From: Pleodorina starrii
Lineage: Eukaryota > Chlorophyta > Chlorophyceae > Chlamydomonadales > Volvocaceae
Assembly (NCBI GenBank): GCA_030267565.1
Contig: BRXU01000006.1
Location: 2,592,001-2,656,000, forward strand
Reading direction: 5' to 3'
Length of the DNA stretch: 64,000 nt
Part shown: one piece after another, positions 35,101 through 45,053 of the stretch
Numbering within the stretch: position 1 is the stretch's first letter
Layout of the letters: each line of letters opens with the position of its first letter
Made by a program: the position numbers and the translations under genes
The notes under the pieces: model-generated
The model's input: only the letters and a program-made list of their open reading frames with translations
Told to the model about the DNA's origin: nothing
Databases searched by the model: none

Positions 35101-36897
35101 TGTGCGCTCAGCCAGCGCGGTCAGCAACTCGCAGGCGAACTTGGCGCACATCAGCGCCTCCAGCGCCACCTGCAGCGCCGCGGCGCGACTCAGCCGAAGC
35201 AGCACCACCCTCTCCCCCTGCTGCTGCGGCGCCTGCCCAGCAGGGCTGGGCTGCCGAGACTGCCCCAGCAGCGTCTCCCGGCCGGCCGCCGCCAGCCGCA
35301 TGCACGTCTCCGCCACGCCGACGGCGTTCAGCGGCGGCCCGCCGCCGGCGGCGGCCAGCCGCCGCAGGCACGCCACCTCGCGCGCCGTCTGCTCGCACAC
35401 GGTCGCGATGTTGGACTGGAGTGCGGGCACGGGCATCACGTCGAACAGCGCCGGCCATGAGGCGCTGCGCTGGTTCTCCAGCATCGCCCGGGCGCCAGCC
35501 GGGCTGCAGGCGAGGCAAATTTCCAGGGAGATGGAGCGCAGGTAGCGCTCGCAGGCGGCGCGCAGCGACCGCGGCCGCGGCTGCGCCGCCGGCGGCGGCT
35601 GCGGGTCTTCTACGGCCAGCGCTACCGCCCTGGCCGCGGCAGCGGTGAGGCCTGCTGCCCCGGCCTCCGGGCCGTCAGAAGGTGCCGACATGCTGCGCAG
35701 CCTCTGGAAGAAGTCCGGTCGCAGCGGTGAGGTCAGGCTGCCCACCGCCTCGTCGCGCAGGGTGGTAGTCCAGGCCCACAGCGTCATGCTGGCCAGGTAC
35801 AGCGGCCCAGCAGTCTCGCCGGAGTAGTCCAGCTGGCGGGGCTGCTGCCGGCGGCCGCCGCCAGCGGCGGCGGCGGAGCGTAGCAGCGGCGCCAGCAGCG
35901 GCGCCGACCAGCCCGCCGCCGCAGGCGGCAGGCCGAGGGCGTCCCCGCCGTCGAGCGCGGTGACCAGTTGGGTCATGTGCGAGGCGAGGAGGAAGGAGAG
36001 GCTGGGGCTGGAGAGCAGGAGGTCGCCGGGTTTCGTGAGGTGCGTTCTGAGAGCGTGCACGGAGCAGAAGAACGACTCGACGAGGACGGCCGCCGTGCGC
36101 TCGTGGCCCTCGCAGGCGGCGAGCAGCAGCGCCCCGCGGCACCAGAACTCCAGCAGGCCGCTCGAGGTCAGCTCCGAGCCGATATGGTCCTTGAGGTCGC
36201 CGGGGGGGTCGGCCGCGAGGTTCTTGCAGGTGTCGTAGGCCTCCCGCAAGAAGGAGACCACGTCTCGCGCCTCGGTGAGCAGCTCGCTCACCGCTTGCAT
36301 GGCGCGGCGATGCGGCGACAGACGCTGCGGCTCTGCCTGCTGGTGCTGCTCGCCTTCCAGTTGCAGCTCGCGGAGCTGAGTCATCAGCGGACGCAGCGCA
36401 TCGGAAATCAGGGCGGAGTAGCAGCGCAGCACGTGCGTGTCCAGCAGCCCCCGGGCGAGCTTGCGCATGCCGTCCTTGGACAGATGAGCCGGAACGTCAT
36501 CGACCACGTACGTCAACTCGGTGCTAAATTTTGCGCGAAGGGATGCATGGAGGGGCCGGAGACTGCTAGGGATGCTGGGCGTCAGCGATGAGCAGGAGCA
36601 CCGCAGCACAACGCCATAGAGCGCCAGCAGACACGCCGCACCATCGCTCTCTGTGAGCGCTGCCCATACTCCTGGAGTGGTTTCACTGCTGTCTTTAGTC
36701 GCCCGATGGACCAGCACGCTGAGGTCATCGACGGCTGTATTCAACACGGCTGTGTTCAATTCGGCAAATGAAAGACTGGCGTCCGCAGATCGCAGGAATT
36801 TGGCTCCAAGTTCCTTGATACGCTGAGCTGCGCGATCCCAGGCCCGTGCAGCCGCAGACTGGGAGCCCCGCTTTGGGCGAACTCCATGGGGTGGCAT
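32101..36897 (-). CDS. Large paralogue B of an unrecognised Ala/Leu-rich family
   Basis: Three exons on the - strand (34926-36897, 34492-34598, 32101-33714; phase 1 then phase 0) give 1,230 residues. Family blocks: MPPHGVRPKRGSQSAAARAW at the start, GVWAALTESDGAACLLALYG, THVLRCYSALISDALRPLM, LLEFWCRGALLLAACEGHER, SLSFLLASHMTQLVTALDGG, and RALRLMETCWREWLAWAGLK at the end of exon 1. Exon 2 is 107 nt (AVAAAISMGFHHTLNLVLRR). Exon 3 has WQLALAFGAPADVAALLDTL, MLLWIPVLCV, AVVGLAAFLPRQLAAALKDA and the C-terminal AKLAAWREAAALLPRGAPDA. B and C are much closer to each other than to A and are transcribed divergently from a 1.8-kb shared upstream region. No known domain, signal peptide or membrane helix is recognisable. 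The intron before exon 3 is packed with a GGGA microsatellite. Function unknown. Confidence 0.83.
33718..33910. repeat. GGGA microsatellite in intron 2 of paralogue B
   Basis: There is about 190 bp of tandem GGGA with a few interruptions (AGTGAGGG once; GAGAAAGGGAAGG twice). On the transcribed strand it is a TCCC pyrimidine tract that runs up to the exon 3 acceptor at 33715-33716, so it also acts as that acceptor's polypyrimidine tract. Confidence 0.92.
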
Positions 36898-38725
36898 GCT
36901 ATGGAACTATGCGTGTTCCCGGTCCACAGATATGATATGCAAGTTTTCATTACAAGAAGGAGTAGAACATTTTGCAAAAATGGCTGTATTGGCAGCTGCG
37001 ATCGATATGCTTGAAATCCGCCCTGCTTGAACTGATCAGCCAAGGCTGCTATCAGCAATGGCGGTCGCAACAAGTGCGTCAAGTTTCATTGCCACGATTT
37101 GTGACCTCGCGATGCATTGCAAAATCGGACCAAGCAGGCCGCTGGACAAGCTTGTACGGCACGATGATTAGGCGGGTGGCGCTGTCATGGGTTTCATACA
37201 GACTTCATACGGGCAACGGGCACCATGCAAAAACCCCGTTGAGTAGCTTGGTTATGCCCCAAGAAAAGATTGCTAACCCTTTCCGGTGCTCGCCACGGCG
37301 GGCCCCGGCTGCCCGTCCTTCTGCCACCTGAGGGCTGAAGTGACCCTGGCGACTGATGCCCCCCCATCTCCCCAGCACAGGCAGAAACCCGGGAGAGACG
37401 TGACCCTCATACGGCGTGTTTAAGCGTCAATTATGATGGCGTGTATACGGCAACGATCGATGTGAGGTGTTTTGTGCAGGCGCAACGACGCGAGTGGGCT
37501 CAGCAGGTTCAGCGCTACGCCGTCGGCTCATGCTTCGCATACCTGTATCCGCGCTGTCGAACAACAGCGGATGGATGGAGGCCCTAGCACGCTGCGTTCC
37601 GGTCTGCATTTGCGGGTGCACATGCAGTAGATTTCCGTGGATACGGCGCACGCACCGTGGCATAAGTCGGCCAACGGCCACAGAAAGACAGAGTACAGCG
37701 GAAGCTGTGCAGGAGTGGCAATGTCGCCCATAACAGGAGCGGCGTTGGCAGGCTCCTGCAGGCTGGCATGGAAGCCATCTTCCAACCAGCGAAACCACGG
37801 AACCAACAACCAAGGGCGAGTGCGGCGCTGGGAGCCGCACCTGCGGGGCCAGCGTGGGGGGTGGCGGATGGCGCCGCGCCGCTGTGTCTGGCGGAGTCAA
37901 CCTGCCCCGTGCGCACGAGTGCCGAGCAAATACTGTTCCAGCAGTCGACTGGCCCCCCGAAGCAACAGCGGAACCTGATCCCATACATCCGGCGGTCTTC
38001 TGTGAGCCCCGAAGCCCTCCAAGGCCCGTGTCTGTTCCATGGCAGGGCAAGCCGGGCGTTGCTTTACTGGAGCCTGCCGTCTCCAGGGTCTGAGGGGGCA
38101 GCGGATAGGGACGGTTCGTTCTCTCCGGCAAACTGCCCAGCAATGTGATGCGCAGGAACTAGCGTACTTGAGGGTTTGAAGCCACAGTTGTCATGACGGG
38201 AAACCGTGCTGTGGATGGTGACCTCCCTGTTACGGTGGCGGGAGACTGGCGGGCCAGGAGGGCTCAGATCAAGTACTGGCGTCCGGGGACCGCTTTTGGA
38301 ACAGGCGTCATATAAAATACTGGCGATCCAAGCAGCAGCCCGACCATCGGCCAAGCTGACAAGCTTGCGACGGGCTGCGGCGAGTACATCGGTGACTGTC
38401 TGACTGTGCTCGTCCACTGCTGTACATGTCCGGAGTTTCAAATCAGGCTTAGCCAGGGCAGTGCTTGAGCTTCAATTCGGTTTTGTTGCCCTCACCCTTG
38501 CGCTCTAACAGCGCAACCTAATGTTGAGTTACTTAGACTCAAGACATAACCATACTGCAACTGCAGAGCGTCTCCTGCACTCCCGGTGTATAGTGCGGTT
38601 GAAGGTCGCACGAAAAACTATAACAAACATCACCAAGCTTCCTAACATAGGAAAGCTGTCTCGCAGATGAACATACCTTTGACGGTTTCCTAGGCTGACT
38701 GAGAACTGCTGGCCGCCAGTTCAAA
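36898..38725. promoter_or_regulatory. Divergent upstream region shared by paralogues B and C
   Basis: This is 1.83 kb between the start codons of B (-) and C (+). Frames here are short or lack any motif. By position it must contain both promoters. It is less G+C-extreme than the flanking exons. I cannot assign a TATA box or transcription start with confidence. Confidence 0.4.
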
Positions 38726-41700
38726 ATGCCGCCCCACGCAGCGCGCGCAAAGCGAAGTGTCCAGTCTGTGCAAGTGCGGGCCTGGGAACGCTCCATCAGT
38801 CGCTTAAAGGAGCTTGGAGGAAAAGTTCTGCACACCGCGGACCGCAGCCTTCCGCTGACTGAATTGAGCACATGCGTTGACGACCTCGACCTTCTGATCC
38901 ACCGTTCGGATGACCAAAGGCCAGGGGCATGGGCAGCGCTCATAAAGAGCGGCGGCGCGGCATGCCTGCTGGCGCTCTACAGCGTCACGCTACGATGCTC
39001 CTGCGAATCGCTGACCCCCAGCGTTTCCAGCAGCCTCCGGTCCCTCCACGCGTCCCTGCGCGTAAGGCTTGCCAACGAACTTGGCAACGTGGTCGAGGAC
39101 TCCGACGGCCACATCTCCAAGCGGGACGTCCGCAGCCTCGTCCGGGGGCTGTTTGACACGCATGTGCTGCGCTGCTACGCCGCCCTGCTTTCCGATGCGC
39201 TGCGGCCGTTGACGATCCAGTTCCGTGAGCAACAACAGGAAGGCGAGCAGCCGCCGCAGCAGCCGCCGCGCCTGTCGCCGCATCGCCGCGCAGCACAGGC
39301 GCTAAGTGAGCTGCTCTTGGAGGCGCGAGACGTGGTCTCCTTCTTGCGGGATGCCTATGACGCCTGCAAGGACGTCGAGGCCGACCCCCCCGGCGACCTC
39401 ATGGACCGTATCGGCCCGGAGCTGACCTCGAGTGGCCTGCTTGAGTTCTGGTGCCGCGGGGCGCTGCTGCTCGCCGCCTGCGAGAGCCACGAGCGCACGG
39501 CGGCCGTCCTCGTCGAGTCGTTTTTCTGCGTTCTGCACAACCTCAAGGCCGCCTTCTCGGACGTGGCCGGCCTCCAGCGCCTCAACCCTAGCCTCTCCCT
39601 CCTGCTCGCCTCGCACATGACCCAATTGCTTGCCGCGCTCGACGGCGGCAGCCTGTACGGCCTGCCGCCTGCGGCGGCGCGCTGGTCGGCGCCGCTGCTG
39701 GCGCCGCTGCTGCCGCCGGCAGGCGGCGCCGCCGCCGCCCCCGGCCCGCAGAGCGGCGGCCGCCGGCCGCCGCCCCGCCAGCTCGACTTCGATGACGGCA
39801 CGGCGGCGGTGCTGCATCTTGCCAGCCTCACGCTTTGGGCCTGGTCCACCGCCCTCACAGACGAGGCATCAGGCAAGTTTGGCTCGTCGTTGCAGGCGCC
39901 CCCCCTCGATGGCGTGAAACTGCTGGCGGCTGCCGCCGCTGCCGGCACCGCTGCCGCCGCGGCGGCGGCGCCTCTGGTGCCGTCCGCCGGCGCCGCCGGC
40001 GCCGCCGCTGCCGGCACCACCGCTGCCAGCACCACCGCTGCCGCGGCGGCGGCGCCTCTGGTGCCGTCCGCCGCCGCCGCCGCCGCTGCCGGCACCACCG
40101 CCGCCGCCGCGGCGGCGCCTCTGGTGCCGTCCGCCGCGCTACCGCCGCGGTCGCTGCGTCAAGCCTGCAACGCCTACCTAAAGCGGCTGGATCGGAGCGC
40201 GGCCCTCCTAGGGACCACGGTGAAGTTTATCGAGGCAAAGGAAGATGAGAAGGAAGGGACGGGCGGTGGAGCGGGACGTGAGGGCAGGGCCGTGGGGCCC
40301 TGGGCGCGCGAGGCTTCCGAGATGCTGCTGGAGTTCTCATTCACACAGCAGAAGGACCCGGAGATGGTGGCGGGGCTGACGAAGGTGCGGTTAAATTGCC
40401 TGGCCGAGATGGCGCGCACGGCGCGCCTGATGGGCAGCGTGCAGGGGCCGCCGCTGAACGCCGTGGCGGTCCTCGACGTGTGCTTGCGCCTGACGGCCGT
40501 GGCGTGGGAGACGCTGCGGCTCGACCGTAGCCACTCCTCCCATCCGCCGGAGCGGCAGCAGGGGCAGGGGCCGCGGCCGCTGCGCCTGACGTCCGCCGCG
40601 GCGGTGCGCCTGGCGGCGCAGGCGCTGACGTGCGCCAAGGCGGCGAGCAATCTGATTTCGGATCTAGCGGGGCGCATGGAGGTGCCGGCGCGGGCCTTGC
40701 GGTTGATGGAGGCGTGCTGGCGCGAGTGGCTGGCGTGGGCGGGCCTGAAGGCGGGCTGCCGGGGCGCCGCGGCGGCGCGTGCGCTGGGAGAGAGCGAGTG
40801 GAACCAGGTGGGGGTGCTGGTGGCGATGGAGTACAGCACCTGCACCTTGAACGAAGGTATGTGGCCGGGTGGGTTGGGTGGGTGGGTGGATGGGTGGTGG
40901 AAAAGGAGGTGTCGAAGCGGAGGGACGCAAGGGACGTTGGCAAACGGACGCAGGACTCAGCAGTACCTACCCAACGAACCTTTTACAATACCCTCAACTG
41001 TTGGCAGCTTCCTTTACCCGCTTCCATGTCACGAGTGCGGGACCTGACCATGAAGACAATCACCCCGGGCCTTCCCCCCGGGCTCCGGCCTATGCGTGGA
41101 TAACCCCTTCCCTCTACCCCCAAACGCAGCGGTCCCGAGCGCTCTGACGCCCGCTGCGACTGCGGCGATAGCCGCGGGCTACGCCCCCTCATTCGAGCGG
41201 CTGGTCCGGCGGCTTCACGGGGCGAACAGGATCGAGGTGAGGGTGGGAGTGAGGGTTGGGAGTGAAGGCAGGGACGCTACCCAGCGGGGTGCGGGGCGGG
41301 GTTGCAGAAGGCGAGCGAGGGGGAGGCGATGCCTACCCGCCAGCGCCAGAACCGAGCGACTCTACGAGATGCCTTCGCGGGAGTTGTAGTAGTTGTTGTG
41401 GTACTACTAGCAGTTGTTGTTGATGCTGCTGCCGCTCACCGCGCTCTCCCTCCGTCGTCTTCTCTCACCACCTGCTCCTCGCCCTCGAGATTGTCTCCCT
41501 CCCGACCTGGGTTTACTCCCTCTCCCCCTCGCTCTTTCCCTCGCCCGTATCTTTACCTGCCTACCCCTGTGCCTACCTCGCCTTTTCCCTCCGTCGTGCT
41601 GATCGCCTGCGCCGGATCGCCTCCGCCTCCCTTTCGTCCGGCCTCACCGCACTCCTCACCCCCGCTGCCCTCTCCTGCCTCTCCCACCCTCTCGCCGCCC

Positions 41701-43191
41701 CGCTCTCAGTGCGCGAGTCTTATCGCGACGGTGCTGGACTGCAAGGGCCGGGCGGTGGGCTGGGAGCTGCTGCTGGGCCATGCGCCCCTGCCCGACGTCA
41801 CCCGCCTGCTGGCAACCCTCTGCGAGGTGGTCCGCCAGGTGGCCAGCGACCTGCAAGGCAGCCCCGCGGGCACCGCCGCAGCTGCCTCCCGGACCGGACC
41901 GCCGCAGCGCTGCTCGTTCGTTGACACTATCTGGAGGGCCACAGAGCTGCACCGCTGCGCGGAGGCCCTACTGCTGTGCTACAAGGGCAGCGGCGTGGCG
42001 CGCCTGCGCGGCGGCGCGAGCGACGGCGGGCCGGCGGCGGCGGCGGCTGCCGAGGGCGACGCTGGGTCCAGCGGCGGCGGCGCCCCCGCCGCTGGGCCGG
42101 AGGAAGCGGCCATACGACAGACGCAGGTCGTCTTGTCGTACGTGGCAGTACGGATGCTGCCGGCGTTCGCGGAGCTGTTTCAGCGGGTAATGTGGGCGGT
42201 CCGCCGCGGAGTCATCACGCGGGACGCGCCGTGCATGGCGCCGATGCTGCTGTGGGTTCCGGTGCTCTGCGTCGCGGCGGCCGACTGTGCGGCACCGGCG
42301 GCGGCTGGTGCTGCGTCCCCTGTCGGTGGCGGCGACGCCGAGCGGCCAGCGACAGCGTCGGCGACGATGCCAGCCGGTGACGCCGGACCTGGCAGAGTCG
42401 ACAGCGGGCAAGACGGCGACGGCGGTGGCGGCGTAACCGAGCTGCGCAGCTGGGCCGATGTGCTGCTGCACGACGTGGACGTGTTTGGCGTGCTGCGGGC
42501 GTATGTCCCCGGCAGGAGTTTCCGCGATTGGGTTGCGGAGGACTATGACCCGATCCACGACGCGGTGGTCGGCCTGGCGGCCTTCCTGCCCCGGCAGCTC
42601 GCGGCGGCCCTGAAGGACTCACCGACCTCTGGGTCACCCCAGGCAGACGCGACCGACCCACGGGTCAGTGACGCGACCGCGGCGGCGGGGGCGGCGGCGG
42701 CGGCGGCCACCGGCAGCCCGCCGCTGTGGAAGGGCCTCAGCTATTTGTTTGGGCCCAACGGGCCGAGATCAAATCCGAATTTGTGGGCGCTGCTGCTCCG
42801 GCTGCGCATCTCGAAGGAGGAGGAGGAGGAGGTGGACACGTTGGCGCACGCCCTGCTGCCACCGCCGACCTCGACGCTGACGACGGGAGTGTCGCGCCCG
42901 GCGCGGCAGGGAGATGGGAGCGCTGGCGGCGCTTCCGAATCGCGTCCACTCGACGAAGCGACGGTGACTGCGTCAGACGATGCCGCGAACACGGCAGCGG
43001 CGGCGGCGCCCCTGCCTCCGCTGCCTCCGCACCTGAGGTCCTGGCTGTCGGTGCTGGAGCTGCGCGGTGTGTTGGATGCCGCCAAGCTGGCTGCCTGGAG
43101 GGAGGCGGCCGCGTTGCTGCCGCGAGGCGCGCCGGACGCGGCAGCGTTGGCCGGAGGCGCCGCCTCCGCCGCAAGGGGGGCCGGGTCCTGA
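38726..43191 (+). CDS. Large paralogue C of an unrecognised Ala/Leu-rich family
   Basis: Three exons (38726-40856, 41130-41236, 41710-43191; phase 1 then phase 0) give 1,239 residues. Conserved blocks: MPPHAARAKRSVQSVQVRAW, IKSGGAACLLALYSVTLRCS, THVLRCYAALLSDALRPLTI, LLEFWCRGALLLAACESHER, SLSLLLASHMTQLLAALDGG and RALRLMEACWREWLAWAGLK. Exon 2 is 107 nt (TAAIAAGYAPSFERLVRRLH). Exon 3 holds WELLLGHAPLPDVTRLLATL, MLLWVPVLCV, AVVGLAAFLPRQLAAALKDS and the C-terminal AKLAAWREAAALLPRGAPDA. Relative to A and B, exon 1 carries an insertion at about 39930-40140 in which AAAAAAPLVPSA is repeated three times; this is an expanded coding minisatellite. No catalytic motif or targeting signal is evident. Function unknown; family membership and gene structure are certain at the level of visible alignment. 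Confidence 0.84.
39930..40140 (+). repeat. In-frame coding minisatellite in paralogue C
   Basis: Three copies of a GCGGCGCCTCTGGTGCCGTC core, each encoding AAPLVPSA and separated by Ala/Gly/Thr codons. The array stays in frame and is absent at the corresponding places in A and B. Confidence 0.85.
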
Positions 43192-45053
43192 ATGACGCGC
43201 GCTGCTCGTTAGCTAGCGTCACCTCACGGCCGGGGGGCAGTGCGTATATGGCTGGTGTGGCTGGGAGAGGAGGCACCCGGGAGTGCCAGATTGTACCGGT
43301 TGTGTATGTTCGGGCACACCGGGGCAGCGGGGGCCCGCGCTTCTGCAGGCCGGTTGAAGTCAGGTTGCGAGACTGCATTGTGAGCGGGCAGGCCGGTGGG
43401 TTGATCGAGTAATGGATGGATGCATGGATGGATGCATGGATGGATGGATGGAGTTGCGGTGGACCGTAGGATGTGTAGGATGATTGGTCGACCCTTGGAA
43501 TGGTCCGCAGGTGCTCGCCGCACGACGTGCATGCGCCGCGCGCGTATATGCATGCGGCCCTGGTCGGCTGGCCGGGCTGTGCTGGGCTGGGCTGGCTGCT
43601 GTTGTCGATGTCACAGTGGGCGGGCTCAAGGCCCCCGGAAGGCTGCAGCCAGCAGGCCAGCGGGCCGTGCACTGCAGCGAAGACCTGCTGCGTCGCAGGG
43701 ATGACGTGGACTTTGTCAAACCAAACAGGGTGTGGCTTGTCGCTCGCTTTGAGCTCTCGCACGGAGGAGCCGAGCCGCGGCGAGCCGAACCGAGCGGGGG
43801 TCAGCTGTGCTGGCGTGCGTTCCAGTCGATGGCCCAGGGGATGCGCGCGCTCGAGAGGTACAGTGAGAGAGGGACAGAGAAAGAGGGTGTGAGAGAGGGC
43901 ACAGTGCATGCTGCGTGGGATGCGGAATTGGGGGAGCTTGTCCCGCGGCAGTGTTTGGGGGTGATCCACGGATCGGGGCTGGGGGAGGGGGCACACGTTG
44001 TTGCAAGCGGCCAGTTGGCGGGGATTCCTGTTGTAGGCTGAGGGGAGGGAAGCTTGCAGGCTCGCGAAAGAGGGGGTTTGCGTGTGATGTGCGTGCTGTG
44101 GCGGTTGGTGGTATGGTGGTTGTTGGTTTGGCAGTGGAGCTTCTGTGATGACGAGGGGCGCTGGCAAGTTACGAGTGACCGTGTGCGCAGCCGGGGCGCG
44201 CCGCACAGGTTTGGTACTTAGGGTTTGGTGATGCTAATGTGCTAGCGAGCAGGAGGATCTTTTGCTTCCGAGAAGCGTTGTGAGCGTGTGTGTTTTGTGT
44301 GGTGATCGCATCCAGGCGGCTTGTTGTGTTTGTCACAGTGGACTCCGGACACCGGAAGAGTAGACCCAACGGGCCCGCCGGCTCATCACATTGTTCATGT
44401 GTTCATGTAGAGTGATCTCTGCCGTATGCGAAAGATGTATCATATGTACGACTGTTATGGAGTTTCACAAGGCCAAGGGCATCAAGGTCGTCACCGCTGG
44501 GTCGGGGAGCATGGCTGTTGCTTCTGCGGGGGTGTTCTCATCGTCTCCTTGTAGCTCGGGAGGGTTCAGGGAACTGGGAGCCTGACCTGCGTCTTGTGCG
44601 GCACGCTCGTGGCGGGCCACCGGCTGAGCACGCATGTAAGCTACCATGACTCAACAAAAACTATGTCACAAGTTTCCAAAGTTACTATTCGAGTAGGGGC
44701 TTGGGAGGATCGGACAAAGCCCTAGGAACTGGGAGAAAGGTTCCGTCAGCCGGCGGCTCTCCACCGTGACCCGCCGATAATGGAAAACACCTCGTATATA
44801 TCTGCATAATATCATGCGGAAGGTAGTTTTTGCCTTGGCGTCAGTCCAAAAGTCATGACTCAGATATTGACGCCGGCTTCGATTTCGGAGCGCTTTCGTG
44901 CTTTCGAAAAGGGAAACAACGTTTCCAAGAAGTATTCCGCAGAATAACGAGTAGCAGCTCATTGAGTGGGCACGTGGTGTAGGTTTTCAAAACCGGCCGT
45001 TTGTGACTCACTCCGTTTACGCTGCACACAAAAGGGCCGCGCAAAGCCCAACA
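43192..45053. other. Intergenic region between paralogue C and isocitrate dehydrogenase
   Basis: No coding sequence is supported. A short GGATGGATGCAT repeat lies at about 43412-43452. The left part should hold the 3' UTR of C and the right part the promoter and 5' UTR of the isocitrate dehydrogenase gene. 44.6-44.95 kb is A+T-richer than its surroundings. Confidence 0.45.

Noticed and set aside
37427..38143. A 238-codon - strand frame between paralogues B and C
   Set aside because: It has no family motif, domain or splice logic, and overlaps equally open frames on the + strand in the divergent promoter region.
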